From Inonotus obliquus (taxonomy: Eukaryota > Basidiomycota > Agaricomycetes > Hymenochaetales > Hymenochaetaceae), in the NCBI GenBank assembly GCA_032164295.1, contig JAJHTX010000012.1, positions 930,001 to 994,000 on the forward strand: a DNA stretch of 64,000 nucleotides, read 5' to 3'. Position 1 is the first letter of the stretch. Every line of letters starts with the position of its first letter. The position numbers and the translations under genes were made by a program. Below, piece after piece: positions 1-12,476 of the stretch. Under the pieces are notes generated by a model. The model was not told the DNA's origin. It was given only the letters and a program-made list of their open reading frames with translations, and did not search any database.

Positions 1-682
1 TGTAAGTTTCCAAGTCTGGTTTGAGGAATGCAAGGTCTTTCTTGTATCGTCTCCTCGCTTGCTGTTCTTCATCTATTCGAAAGTTATTCGATACTCAGTC
101 CTAAATTCAAACTGGGTCTGAATCGACAGACAGAACGTACCATGAAACTCAAAATCTGCATTCCTCTCTTTCCGTCTCTTCTTCTTCTCCCATTCTTCAT
201 TATCCTCGATTGTCCATTCCCAATTCTTACTTCTCTCAACATCTTCACCACGTTCTTCAGCTTCTTGTTTTAATCGTAACGTTTCTGCTAATCGAAGTTG
301 TTTCTCTCTACGAGCTGTTTCTCGTGCTGTGTTTTTGGCCTTGGTGGATTCCGTGAGGAGGGCGGTTCGGTTTTGTCGAGTTGAGTCGCGCTAGAGGGAA
401 GTCAGTTGGTTGTGAGGATGAGTTGTATGGATTGCGACGTACCATTCTGTTCCGTAACTCGTCTAGTTTCTTCTTGCGCTCCTCCAGTGTCATCTTTTGC
501 CCATTCTCCTCGGATTTTTGTTGCTCGTCACTCCCGCTTCCGTTCGCAGCATCACTCTGACTGTCAACAACGCCGTCTCTACTCTCGACGGCCTTTGTAC
601 TTGTCAACTCCTCCACAAAGTCAGCCGCACCGTGTAGAACATCCATTGAGGAGTCCTTCAAGTTGTCCACCGCCGCCTGCAT
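1..682 (-). CDS. SYF2: Pre-mRNA-splicing factor SYF2 (partial, 3' end beyond window)
   Basis: SYF2 is a component of the Prp19-associated spliceosome complex (NTC) and acts in the nucleus. On the minus strand the first exon seen ends in LEERKKKLDELRNRM. A 52-nt GT..AG intron (about 391-442) follows, and the next exon reads RDSTRQNRTALLTESTKAK, then EEWEKKKRRKERNADFEFH before another donor near position 140. The basic, Lys/Glu-rich helical core and the W-E-W stretch are typical of SYF2. An in-frame ATG lies at 682, but a splice acceptor just upstream (near 705) suggests a further 5' exon, so the start is uncertain. The C-terminal half lies off the window. The gene is divergent from the amino acid transporter at 1233. 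Confidence 0.85.
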
Positions 683-848
683 CTGTGATGCCGAAAGAGT
701 TGATAAATCACTGCAAGCGAAAGCACGTTGAGAGAGTGATAGATTTGTACCGGAATAACGGGGAGAGAAGAGAAATAAAGAAAATAAAAAGAGTATTTGA
801 GTGACAGAGTGACAGGAAACACGTTGAACACGTCGTCACGCTGATCCA

Positions 849-1232
849 TGCACGTGGTCAGTAAATCACGAGACACTTCAGGCACCTCTACTTTTTAAAT
901 ATAATTTCTTTTTCCCTCCTCGACTACCTTCTTGACACGACAGAGGTCACTACACCGCAGAAGTTACCATGTAACAGTGCCTCTGAAAGGTGCAATGCAG
1001 TCACTGGCCGACTAGAAAGCTACGCGGAGATAATTACTAGGATGTGAGAAGTAGCATATGCTTCGTCCACTTCTCCCATCGTATCCCGGATTTTTTCTCT
1101 ATTTTTGCCTATTTTTTTTCAATGACCTATGTGTGATTTATTTTTCACAGTCCGATTCTTTAAGTAGTCCTCCTCTCACAGCTCTCCTCTTTCTCCACTC
1201 CCTCCTCTTCACTCCTAACTAACGCTTATACA
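849..1232. promoter_or_regulatory. Intergenic region between divergent SYF2 and transporter genes
   Basis: About 380 bp shared 5' region. It is pyrimidine-rich just before the transporter ATG (CTCCTCTTTC-type tracts), as is usual in fungal promoters. No convincing TATA box or other gene was seen. Confidence 0.4.
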
Positions 1233-4200
1233 ATGGCCACAGCCCTTGAACTTGCTGCAGATCGCAAACATGTCGAGCTAGACGAAAAGCATACTCATGT
1301 AACTGGTACTGGCTCGTCCATCTCAACTGCCGATCACGGTACGTCCTCTTCACGGCATCCTTATGCGCATACATTCACTCATGCCGAGTCTAGGAGGAAC
1401 CCCAACCCTCGCAGATTACGTCCACCAAGCAAAGATCTGTCGAGAGAGGGAAGACAAACTTGCACAGGCGGCCTCTGGTGCTGCGGGTGATGCTACTACA
1501 GATTCCGAGTGCGTACACAACTTCACCGCATTATCTTATCCAGTATCGTATAACTCACCACATTATGTACCCGGACATCGATGATGTTTTCCACTTTGTC
1601 CAGTCGCACATCCCCGGACAAACCCGATATCGAGGACGAACTAATCACAGCTAGGAGGGCTCTACGAAATGCCAGGTACGCCAAAAAAAAAAAACTCCTC
1701 CCCGCGGTTTTCAAAAAGTCCGAAACTAACCGATATGTCTTTTTCCACCGATGTCATCTACTTATCATCGTATAGCTGGGCAGCTATTTTTTACCTTATC
1801 ACAACGGATATCCTCGGGCCTTTTAATGCCCCCTTTGCATTTAGTCAGGTCGGTTATGTACCCGGCGCGATTCTCTACATCGTCAGTGAGTATTGGTACC
1901 TTGATTTTTAATTCGTTGTTATTCATATCCTTCGTTTCTTCGCGCGTTCGTATCTTCGCATTCTACGTCCCACGCACGCCCTGCATGCGCCCCTTGATCT
2001 TCTTCCCTTTTTTTATCTTTGATTAATTCAAATTTCTGTTTGTTCCCTATCTATTTATCAATATTGATTCTTTCTTTCTTTCTAATCCCACGTATCTGTG
2101 ACTTTTGACGACGACGATTGATAGTGGGCGGAGTCGCTTGTTATACGGGATTGATACTGTGGAGATTGTTCTGCATGCTTGACTCTGATGCGTATCCGGT
2201 AAAGACGTATTCGGATATTGCGGAAAGGGTCATTGGGAAATGGTTCAAACATATGTGCTCGGCGTTACAATCTTTACAGCTTATTATCAACGCAAGTCCC
2301 TTCCTTCCTCTTGACAGCATTACATCTCATATTCTAAATCATTTTTTTCTCTGGTTTTCCTTGGACGGATTGGACGTTGGACGATTGGACATTGGACGAA
2401 AATAGGTCGGAACGATATGCCTCGGGAACGCACAGAGCGTTGAACAAATCGCGAGGAACAACCAGTTTTGTTTCTCTGTTGCTATTCTCATATGGGCGTT
2501 TGTCGGTATGGTCATCGGTCAAGTACGATCACTCAAACAATACGGTTGGCTAGCAAACTCGTACGTCCTCCTTTTTCTCCTTCCCTTCCCTTACTTCACC
2601 ATCTCTCAACACCTCTTTTTTTAAAAAAAAACAGCGCCGTATGGCTCAACCTCCTCGTCATCTTCATAACAATGGGCGTAGTCTCACACTCCCCTCCCAA
2701 CTTCATTTCCGCCCAACACGCCTTTGGAATCTCCCCATCACCAATCCAACACGCAGCATTCGTAGAAGGACCGTTGTTCAGTAAGGTGAACGGGATTATG
2801 CAGATGGTTTTTGCTTACGGAGGAGCTATGATTTTTCCGGAGTTTATGGCTGAGATGAGGAGACCGATGGATTTTTGGAAGGCTATGGTGAGTGTCATTC
2901 TTGTTTGGTTTGGTTTGATTTGATTTGTTGTTGAGAAGAGATGGGAAGCTTACATTGAGTTTCATTTATATCCGTTGCTGTTTCCGTCGCCGACTTCTCA
3001 CCCCTCTGAAAAATACCTCCGCTCCGTTAACGAAAACATCAATTTCCCGCCTCCCGCCTTGTGCCTCGTGCCTCGCGCATCGTATTCCCGCGCTCTTCCC
3101 AAACTCAAATAAAAATCATCCGGTTCGAAAAACCGAATTCTTTCGACACGCATTTCCCACTGCCTTACTCACCAACTCACCAACTCACCGCCTTCTTTCA
3201 TTCTCACTGCTCTTACTGTTCTCACCACTCATCATTCTTTCCACTCACAACTTACGACTCCATATTAACTAACCACTAACCACTCCAATCTCCAACCCGC
3301 CAACCTCAACCGCTAAAAAAAAAAAATGGTAGTGCTGCGCCCAACTCCTCATAGCAACAGCCTACATGCTCTTCGGGGTCTTCGTCTACTCATTCCAAGG
3401 CCAATTCACTCTACCCCTCGCATTTCAAGGTCTAAGTGAATTCGCTTGGCAAACGGTTGGGAATGTGATTGCGCTTGTTACGGGGATCATCGCTGCTGGG
3501 TTGTATGGGAATATCGGGATTAGTGAGTGTGGTATTTTATTGTTGGATCGTGGTTTTTGCAAAATATATAATTTCTGACTCGATGGGGTTTTTTGATAGA
3601 GGTTGCGTATTATCATATTGTTGAACAATGGTTTAACGGTCCGCCTCTCATGAGTAAGAAGGGACGAATAGTCTGGACGTGTACGTACTCTCTTCCTCCT
3701 TCCTCCCTCAAAACCCTCACTAACCATACCTTCTCCTCCCCCTCCCCCTCCCCCCACACACCAAAACATACGACACCCTACACACCAACCAAAAAAAAAA
3801 GTCATGGTAATCCTCTACTGGTCCCTCGCCTTCCTCGTCGGCTCCGCAATCCCCCAAGTCCAAACAATCTCAGGCCTAGTAGCAGCAGTCTGCATAATGC
3901 AGTTCACGTATACGTTCCCTCCCTTGTTTTTCACGGTGTTTTGGATGAGGATGGATGCGATGAGGGATGATCCGGGGGATACGTGGTTGGAGGTGAGTAG
4001 GTGGAGGAGGGGGTTGTTTGGATCCGGATCGGGTGGATCGGTACGGGGATTGGGATTGGGATTGGTTGGGTCTTCTGATGAAGGGGAGGGGGAGAAGGTG
4101 AATTCGAATTCGACGTCACCGTCCCTACCAGGCGCTTCTTCATCCGAGTCGAATTCGTCCAAGTCTTCCGAGTCGTCGAATAGTCACGAAGGTACAAAGC

Positions 4201-4505
4201 CCTTAACTTCCACCTCCTCCCCTCCAACCACCTCCCAATCCCCTCCAACCACCTCCCCTCAAACCCTCCTAAACAACCCATCCCTCCTACACAACCCATC
4301 CCAAAACACCTCCCCTCCAACCCTCCTAAACAACCCGACACGAATCCAAAGAAAAATGACGCTCTACAAAATCCTCAACATCCTCCTCTTCCTCGGCTCA
4401 CTCTCAATGGCCTGTCTAGGGATGTACGGGTCCGGAAAATCCATCAAGGAGACGTTTGAGAGCGGCGGTGCGGCTACTTCTTTTGGGTGTGGGGCTCCTG
4501 TTTAA
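1233..4505 (+). CDS. Amino acid transporter, Aa_trans family (AAAP)
   Basis: Polytopic membrane protein of the amino acid/auxin permease superfamily (Aa_trans), the group that includes fungal vacuolar and plasma-membrane amino acid transporters. Exons joined by eye give a soluble N-terminus (PTLADYVHQAKI), then SWAAIFYLITTDILGPFNAP, GGVACYTGLILWRLF, SLKQYGWLANSAVWLNLLV, YGGAMIFPEFMAEMRRPMDF, YMLFGVFVYSFQGQ, NVIALVTGIIAAGLYGN and GLVAAVCIMQFTYTFPPLFF, so about ten membrane segments. About ten exons are needed. One intron (about 2887-3342) is some 450 nt, far longer than its neighbours. A Ser/Pro/Thr-rich low-complexity insert (about 4080-4350) separates the last two membrane segments and is unusual. 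Stop is at 4503-4505. Substrate is not predictable. Confidence 0.85.
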
Positions 4506-5903
4506 GTTTGATTTTGGGTTTTTTCGAGGTTGTTTGGAGGTTGGGGTTTTTTTGAGGGTGTGTTGAGTTTTCGAGGTTTTTTCGAGGTTGTTTTTGACGT
4601 TGTGTTGATGAAGTTGCGTTGTTTTATTTCGAAGTTTCTATTCGAAAGTTGTTTCAGCGATGTACATATATATATATGTTTTATCTTTCGTTCCAAATTC
4701 GTGTCGAGCCTTTTACATACACTCTTCGATTATGAAGATTATGAAGAAATGTTGATATCACCTTATTCCTTATTCCTTCCTCCTCATCGAGTCCTTCTTC
4801 CGTATCCCTTACTCCTTACTCCTTCCTCCTCACTCCTCACTCCACTCCTCATACCTCATCACGAATCACCCATAATCCCCATAATCCATAGCCCATAGCC
4901 CATGATACCTGGTCTGTATATGCCATGCCACGTCTCTCTCCTTCCCCCCTTCCCCCCTTCCCCCTTCTTCTCCTCTCCTTCTCCTTGTACACATATAACC
5001 GTAAATACAAATAATAATCACATCTCATCACACATTACGATTCCTTTGGAATTCGTTCATCTACATCTACACCTACACCTCCACCCCTGCACTAACTCAT
5101 ATTCGTAATTGTAAGTGTATTACGTCATCTCACACGGACGAGCGAGCGCCTACATGGCTACCATGGAGACCGGCTTCGAAAGCGAAAGTAAGCAAAGACA
5201 AAGACGAAACGAAAATAAACCGAGAATTTGAGTAATTGAGAATTTGAGAATTTGAAGAATTGAGTAATTGAGACGAGATGAAACGAGACGAGGTGAGATA
5301 AGATGAGATGATGATCATTCATCGTCCATCGTCCATCGTTCATAGTTCATCGTATTAACTGTTGTTGGATAATGGATAACTAGACTAGAGGAAGTGAATA
5401 GAATACAGATGATACAACGATGCATGATGCACGAGGCACGATATACGATGCACGATGCACGGTGTGCGATGCAATGGTGCAGAGAGAGAACTTTGGAGGA
5501 AAGAGAAAGAGAATGAGGAGAGAACGGAGTCCGGACAGAGAGGGTGGGGAGGGAAGAGGGATAAGAGATAAGGGATAAGGGATAAGGGATAAGCGAGGGA
5601 ATTGGGAATTGGACTAGGGAAGAGGAGGTATGGTTCGATGGTTCGATGGTTCGATGGTTGGCTTTTGGTGAAGAAATACGGGGGGAAGGGACCCGGGAGA
5701 GGAAAGAGTGTAACGAGCAGGAATGAGGAGGAAAGAAATACATCGTAGAAAAAAGAGAAAGAATTAAAGAATTGTTTATTATTCCCTCCCTCCCTCCTTC
5801 CTCCAATCCTCCTATCATCCAATCATCCAATCATCCTCTCGTCCTCCGCCCATACAAATCCATCCCATCCTATCACCCAAGCCAAGTCAAAAAACCCTAA
5901 AAC
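4506..5903. other. Intergenic region between convergent genes, low complexity
   Basis: About 1.4 kb between the 3' ends of the transporter (plus) and the dehydrogenase kinase (minus). It holds simple-sequence tracts: TATATATATA near 4667, pyrimidine runs at 4780-4860 and 4930-4985, GGGATAA repeats at about 5565-5595 and TTCGATGG repeats at about 5634-5660. Open frames here are low-complexity Ser/Pro/Leu runs and I do not call them genes. Confidence 0.6.
5571..5661. repeat. Short tandem repeats (GGGATAA and TTCGATGG)
   Basis: Four near-perfect 7-bp GGGATAA units at about 5569-5595 and four 8-bp TTCGATGG units at about 5634-5661, seen directly. They lie in the 3' intergenic region and have no evident coding role. 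Confidence 0.7.
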
Positions 5904-7785
5904 CTACTGAAGCGGTTCACGCGAACTCGAAAGCCGGTTCAGATGAATATACACATCCGTACCATACCCTTCCATACTAATAAGCTTAAGATCTCCTCCG
6001 AAATACCGTGCGTACTGAAAAAAAAGGTATATAGTATCAGTCGTCAGGCTTCAGGTGTGCATCGCGAGACAGCAAAGCATAAAAAAAGGCGGAAAAGCAG
6101 AAAAAAGGGGGCAAAGGAACGAAGGGAAATAAAGAGGAGAAAGGAGGACAGGAAAGAGAAACATACCAATCGCGAAAGCGGCAACCCATACCCAAACCCA
6201 GCCATAGGAGCTTTAAAATCCGAATCCGTAAAATCCTCTTGAATCCCCTGACTAGCCATCGTCGTATACATATACGTCCAAACAAGAGGAATAGCACTCC
6301 TCGGTATCCCCCCTCCTTCATCACTAATCTTAACCGTAATATCCTCCTTCCCTTCGCTTACAATCACCTTTATAGGTGGTAATTTCTCCGGCGCCGACAC
6401 AGCTTCTGCTACCCCGAATCGTTCTATAACAGCTCGTAAAGAGTTTTTGAGGAGTTCGAAACAGATATGGGAGAGATGCCCTGGAACGTAGGGAAAATGT
6501 AAATCGGTTTTACATATAAGTTGAACAGGGGGTCCAGTAAACATTCCATAATGTTCTTCACAAACGAATCGAGCGTTTTCGATAGCTTCATGTACGATAT
6601 CACGAACGTTTGCTCTCGTACAGATTATACCAACATAATCCGGGTGTGGTTCGAGAGTGTTTAGAGCGACGTGTTGGCCTATAAGGAATCGTATTCCAAT
6701 ACGAGATAGATAAAACCTATCAAGCCACTGTTGTACGTCCATCCCGATATGAGTTTCGCGAGGATCCCCACGCGAGCGTTTCCATTCGAGCACACCTTGT
6801 GCAACGGTTGTGACTGTCGGATCGTGTCTTCGTTTGATCTTTTGTAGTAGGTCCGTGAATGTAGAGTTGTACGAGTGCATCTCCGGTGGCCATTTCATAT
6901 CTGGTACACCCGGTGGGGCGTAATATCGGCGCTCTATCGGAATTCTCAGTTTCGGATGGTGATGATGGTGATGAGAATGATGGTGCGTATGTTGTTGCTG
7001 ACTCTTCATTGACTGAATGCCACTACTCCCGAACGCGTTCCCACTCCCATTGCCGTAGAAATCGTAATGAACATCCTCCTCGGCGGGACTATCCACTAAA
7101 CTCGGATTCGGTATCGATTCGGGGAATTTATGCTTATGGTGTGCGTGTTGGGCATACAAAGCCTTCTTAATCTCTGATGTGAGCGAAAACTTTGGGAAGT
7201 TGATGAGTTCCTGAGAGATAAATGAAAGGTAAGACGTTTTGCTTTAACTCCGCAAGCGCAACAAAACGCAAAATAATTGAGCGAGTGTAGAGAGGGGTTA
7301 GAATCTCACACCGCGAAAGCAGCCGTGACACGTCAGTGGACATAGAAGAATGATGGTGGAAAGCGGAACGCAGAAGGAACGAGATGAACGACGTACCTCG
7401 AAAGATTGACAATACCAGTTCTTAACCTTCTTTATGGATGGCATGTCTGAGAGGTTATGCGGTAGCTCGTCTAGCTCTTTTGCGCGATGTGCCAGCCGGA
7501 CAGGCAATTCCTCTAGTTTCACACATGAGCACAAGTCAGAATATCCCTGTGAAGAGAGGAATGAAGTGTCACACGCACCTAAAAGAAACTGCGACCCCTT
7601 GAACAACGTGCCCTGTGAGGGGTTCTGTCCAAAAAGGACCATCTGCTGCAACGATACTATATAGACATGCTCAGCCACATCCATCCACCACATCATTCAA
7701 AGTGGCACTGACCTCCAGTTTGAGGGAAGCTAGCGAAATGGTGTATACGATCCCACAGGGCTGCACTTATGCGAAAGGACGACAT
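5904..7785 (-). CDS. Mitochondrial pyruvate / branched-chain 2-oxoacid dehydrogenase kinase
   Basis: Protein kinase of the GHKL type that phosphorylates and inactivates the E1 subunit of a mitochondrial 2-oxoacid dehydrogenase complex. Five exons fit: 7713-7785, 7579-7656, 7397-7512, 6167-7210 and 5904-6014, totalling 1422 nt (473 aa plus stop). The N-terminus is WDRIHHFASFPQTGVSLQQM, then EELPVRLAHRAKELDELP (regulatory four-helix domain). The ATPase part has the N box FELLKNSLRAVIE, the G1 box DEGGGIP and the G2 box GFGYGLPLSRLYARYFGGDL. It ends in GTDVYIHLNRL. Unusual is a spacer at about residues 125-175 with a Gln/His-rich run (HHHSHHHHHH) between the regulatory and catalytic parts. PDK and BCKDK cannot be told apart with certainty here. 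Confidence 0.92.
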
Positions 7786-9493
7786 GGCTATTGAGTTGGA
7801 ACTACTTGGGTCGCTTGTGCCACTCTTTTCTCGCGTTCTTCGTGGTTGGTGCCAGCTTCAAGTAGTCGCGGGTGATGTGAGGGAAGAGGAATGAGCTCGA
7901 GTTTAAGTTGTAGTTGTGGATGACCCCTCGGGCTGTTGGCTGTACTGACCCGGAATTAGAGCTCTGTCTGAGAATCATGTGCCTAGACCCGCTTATCTCA
8001 CGTGCTATTCCCGCCAATCACACCGCACCATTTTCATCCTTATCTAATATCTACGTTGCCTTGCAAGACACCACAAACATCCATCTCTTTTCTCTATGTT
8101 TATTCGTATGTTATTTTCCCAAATATTTGGATAATGTTCCTCTGTGCGTTGACTGATGACCGGAAAGCACCCGGAAGTCCGACCCGCTCCGGGAAGAGTA
8201 TAAAACTTGGTTCCGTGCCCGAGCCCGTCCTCCTCCCCTCCCCATCGTCCTCCGTCTCCGTTCATCTCATGTTCACAGTTCCCAGCTAGAACGGCAGAAC
8301 AAAGTCGACCCGAGTTTACCCGTCAATACACGAAATTCGACTGATAATCTAATCATGATTGTTACATAAGGCGATCTATGGCGTAGGAACGAGGGTGCAC
8401 TATCAATGCTAGTTCTTTCTGGACAACATGGCACAACAGAACAGAAGTCGCTCAATCGGTGATACGCTAGTCTGGTCGAAAGTTGATCATCCAAAACATA
8501 GTGAGGATCATCTGTTCGATGATCCATAAAGATCCATCACGCCCATTCGCCTCTTCTTTGCTGATGAGCCACGAATGTTCCCCGTGTGTACGACAGGTTG
8601 GAAAAGCATATACAATAGGAAGCTTGGCGAGCATTTGATGCGGTGCAAAAGTTAAGGAGGAGAGAACAGAACAACGAGTCAAGCTGAGACTAGCCGTAAC
8701 GTAGCCGTTCCGATCAGTGACGATTCAAGCTTCGCCTTGGTTTTGCCACAATGCGAGTTCAACATCAGCATGCTCAAACAAGAAATCGTTGATACAATAT
8801 TTCTTGAAGATTGCGCCGCTACCATCTGTATCATTCACACAGCAACACGCCGCTGGTTCTCACATGCGATGATTCATGACAGTTCGCTGTTGGGCCACTC
8901 AGATCAGACCAGATCACTGATCAGTGACTGAATGTTCTCCGCACTTTTGTATGATACAAGTCTTGAAGTTCTTCGCCGTAGCATCTCCATTCATTTGTTC
9001 TCTTGGCTCTCTTGGAAATATTCTGGGGCTGGGGACCAGGTCAGTCTCCTCTATGTTTTGATTACACTGGACTGACATGACAGATGGTCTCTGAAGCTGT
9101 ACTATACATTGCGGGATAATTCATTGCAGTGGCGTATCGGCGTTTACCATGCCATATAATATGATATTGATGTCTGAAGATGGTGGCAAAACGGACGCAG
9201 CCAAGTACACTGTTCTGTCTCACTCACGTTGCATAAAGAAGCCGATCAGATCTGGTCGCGAGGTAAGGGTCGATACCTTCTCTTCTTTCTGATGCAAGGA
9301 TCTAACACTATTTGCATTTTTCCCCTGAGATGATAAAACGTCATCATATATAGCTGGAGTGTTTTCATATCATTACCCCTATATCAAGCTTCACACTCCA
9401 TATCATATCAAAGCTGCCCACGCTACCCTGCATCCTCCTCTCCACACTCTCCACGCTACTGAGCTATTCGGCATATCTTTGGTAGAGGAGACG
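7786..9493. other. Long intergenic region, no gene recognised
   Basis: About 1.7 kb between the kinase start and the DUF6533 gene start, so both 5' ends face it. A TATA-like GTATAAAAC lies at about 8199-8207 with a pyrimidine tract after it, but no recognisable reading frame follows. A second TATA-like site, CATATATAGC, at about 9346-9355 lies about 140 bp before the DUF6533 ATG and may be its promoter. The short open frames inside show no family resemblance. Confidence 0.45.
9346..9355 (+). promoter_or_regulatory. TATA-like box of the DUF6533 gene
   Basis: ATATATAG about 140 bp upstream of the ATG at 9494, on the same strand. Assigned by position only. Confidence 0.35.
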
Positions 9494-11397
9494 ATGCAAG
9501 ATCCTAGAGGCCTGCTGAATCAACTACAACTCACTCGTGTAGGTACTTATTTTCTCCTTCTGATTCCACTCCAAAAGCTAACTTAACATTGAATCAAGTT
9601 TACTCTAGTCGCGACCCTCGCTCTGTTGGTGAGTCGCTTCTCAACGTATCTTATCTCCATACTCTTACAGCTGCGAAGGTCTATGAATATCTCATTACTT
9701 TCAAAGATGAGAAGCGTTTGGTCTGGCCTTCGAAATTATCAACTATAAAAATCGCCTATATGTTGAACCGGTATCTCCCCTTTGTCGCCACGAGTGGATT
9801 GACTTATGGTATGTACGAGGAGCAATAAATGCCACTTACCTGGCTGCTAGCTGAAATCACAAAAACAAATCATTTCAAGGTTTGGTTTCTGCGAATGTCG
9901 AGCAAAGTCATAGTGTCAGTAAGAGTGATAACCTCTTGCCATCGATTCATGAACCAGGTTTTAAATCTCTTGGTATAGGCATGCAAACCAGGTTTCCTGA
10001 TTTTCGGAAGTATGTCATCAACTTCGTCACCATCAATTTCTGTTTTTCGTGACCAATCTTCTTACAGGCCTGGTATTCTTGACTTATGTTATCGCGGAAT
10101 GTTCGTCTACATCGCTTTCTTCAACAGTTCAGTTTTATAACGGTATTGGTCCAGTCATCCTCTATATAAGAGCTTACGCGGCTTGGGGAGGAGAACGCTC
10201 CATAGGGATCGTTCTATTAATCGTATTTCTCGTACGTAGTTCCTCATCCATACTTCCAAGCTTCTCTCCAATCATATCAATATTCTACTCAACCAGGGAG
10301 TGGTTGCAATGGGAGCTACTTTTATCGCCCGTTTCTTCCGATCCCTACAAGGTAAGTTGAATTTGCGATTCCTTTCAAACACCGCTCACAAAAACACGCT
10401 TATCGCTCTTCTCAGTTGTGACGACTCCTTTTATAACCAATGGATGTATATATGAGTTCCGGAATCAAGTTGCATGGGTATCTATGGTTACTCTCATAGT
10501 TTCTGAAACCTGTGAGTGCGCATAATCGCAATGGTCCCCCGTCTGATGAAGCGTTCTCGTTTTCAGTTGCTTTGGCTGTTCTTCTGGCTAGAGCTCGTAA
10601 GATCGTCTACCATACCATCCAACTCGCTTTCGTTAAAAAAAGACTTACCTATTTCACTTGCTGGCTAGCGCGACTAGGACGATCAAAAATGATACGGATA
10701 TTGATAGCAGATGGTAAGTCTGAGCATAAAAGTGCCCTCAACATCCTTGACCCAGTCTAATGAAAATGACAGGAATATTTTACTATGTTTTCGTTTTGCG
10801 TAAGCAAATCTCTCTCTCTCTCTCTCTCTTTCTACCAAGAACAATCCCGCCCTCCCTTTCGCTGCCTTACCGGCCCGATCCAATCTGACCCGATCTATTG
10901 ATTCTAGTATCGTCGCTGGTGAATACCATCGTATTACGACTAGCCCCACCAACGCTCTGTAATTTCCTACTCGCGTGCGTCGCCCACTCTTCCTATCTAA
11001 GTGGATACAATACTAATAATCTCTCTCTCTTCTCCCCCCTCCCCAATCACGACCAAATATAATATAAAAAAGAACGCAAGGCGTGTTACACAGTATATTC
11101 TGCAACCGATTACTATTAAATATCCGAGGTGCATACGTGTACGACTCGACTTCGAATTCAGGGCATAAGTCTCAGAGTGTACTATGTACCACTGATATGG
11201 GTATGGATACGGGTACGAAAGAAGGGTTAGGTGACACTGATATGGATATGGACTTGGATTTGGACTTGGATATGGATTTGGATTTGGAGGGGACACAGGT
11301 TTTGGATACGACTGTTTCTGTTTCGGCGTTTCAAGCTATTAGTAATTTGACGATGCAGAGTCGAGGTCGAGAGGGTACAGAGTCGAGGAGTTGTTGA
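9494..11397 (+). CDS. DUF6533 domain membrane protein
   Basis: Member of a very large agaricomycete family of seven-helix-like membrane proteins of unknown function (DUF6533). The start MQDPRGLLNQLQLTRV joins through short introns to AAKVYEYLITFKDEKRLVWP and IKIAYMLNRYLPFV, which is the diagnostic DUF6533 core. Later exons give GLVFLTYVIAE, ILYIRAYAAWGGERSIGIVL, GIFYYVFVLR, SSLVNTIVLRLAPPTLCNFL and VLHSIFCNRLLLNIRGAYVY. The cytosolic tail contains an Asp/Leu/Met repeat (MDMDLDLDLDMDLDLEG) and ends at the TGA 11395-11397. Exons 1 to 3 are about 9494-9542, 9599-9628 and 9671-9808; later joins are less certain. Function is unknown and no substrate or partner can be inferred. Confidence 0.75.
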
Positions 11398-12476
11398 GTT
11401 TATTATTTCTGATTTCTGATTTCTGATGTGTAGTCATGTAGTTGTAGTTGTAGCATCCAAATCGAAACATCGTACTCTACATTCGATTCGTTTTTGCATT
11501 TGTCGTCGTAACGAAAAGATTGTGGCTTAGTCTACGGAATACGATATTCAGAATACGTAGTACCAGAGTCTGTAGAATCTGTAGAATCATAGATATGGAT
11601 ATGTAATGCGACCGGCCGACCAAGACCAAGATCATATGAAATTATCAAAAAAAAAAACACGTGCCCGAAATTAGGTGATGCGATGGTTGACGGTGTGATG
11701 GATTATGGATATATGGTGAACGAACGGCAGAATGCAGGACGAACGAAGAGCAAGAACAATTTCTTGGAGTCCCAAATCCAATAGCCGATAGCCTTTATTG
11801 AAAGCCAGCCATGTTTCCTACTACCTACATACTCACAAAGTCCAATAACGAATTTATGAATATCGGACTCGGAATCAATATTCTATAAATTTCTTTGGAA
11901 TCAACTGGACAACTGGAATTTTGAATTTGATATTTGATAAAAACGGCTCATACCCTACGATACGAACGAATCGTAGGAAATTCTCCAAACAACCCACCGA
12001 ACGCCAAAGTAAAGAAACAATAATCAATAATCAAGAAAAAAAGGAATTACTACTCCGCACAAAACCATTGACGAATGATGACCGGCGACGAATGACATTC
12101 AACATACAAGTAGGTTATAGGGTTATGAGGTTACGTATGATAGGCAAAAAACTGTCCGCAATTGATCATATACAGTGAACATGTAGATGTTGAAAAACCT
12201 CCAAAGCGAACTAGAGTGACGTTACGTGTACATGTTCCGATGATCATACCTGAAACCTGAACCTAAACCTGAACCGAAAGAAATGAAGCGAACGTTTAGA
12301 TCGGAATCGAGGATTCACTCATCGTCAGCAGCAGATGCGAAGAAATTTGTTCTGTATGTGAGGTATTGTAGTCGGTTGTGGGGTTAGGGTAGGATGGGAT
12401 AAGAATCAAGATACGAATGAGACTTGGGATATGATGGGTTGTTGTATGGGTCATATGGTCATATAGGCAGACGAGC
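11398..12476. other. Intergenic region, nothing recognised
   Basis: About 1.1 kb between the convergent DUF6533 and GPI-protein genes. AT-rich, with small direct repeats (GATTTCTGATTTCTGAT near 11408, TGTAGAATCTGTAGAATC near 11570). The open frame at 11921-12178 shows no family resemblance and is not called. Confidence 0.5.

Noticed and set aside
3425..4341. Minus-strand frames over the transporter gene
   Set aside because: Gly/Pro/Ser-rich shadows of the plus-strand gene, including its low-complexity insert.
5315..5830. 171-codon minus-strand ORF in the 5.3-5.8 kb region
   Set aside because: Composed of simple repeats (Ser/Leu/Pro/His) that stay open in more than one frame; no domain.
8737..8931. 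Small ORF in the 8-9 kb intergenic region
   Set aside because: 64 codons with no family resemblance, no clear promoter spacing and no repeat support.
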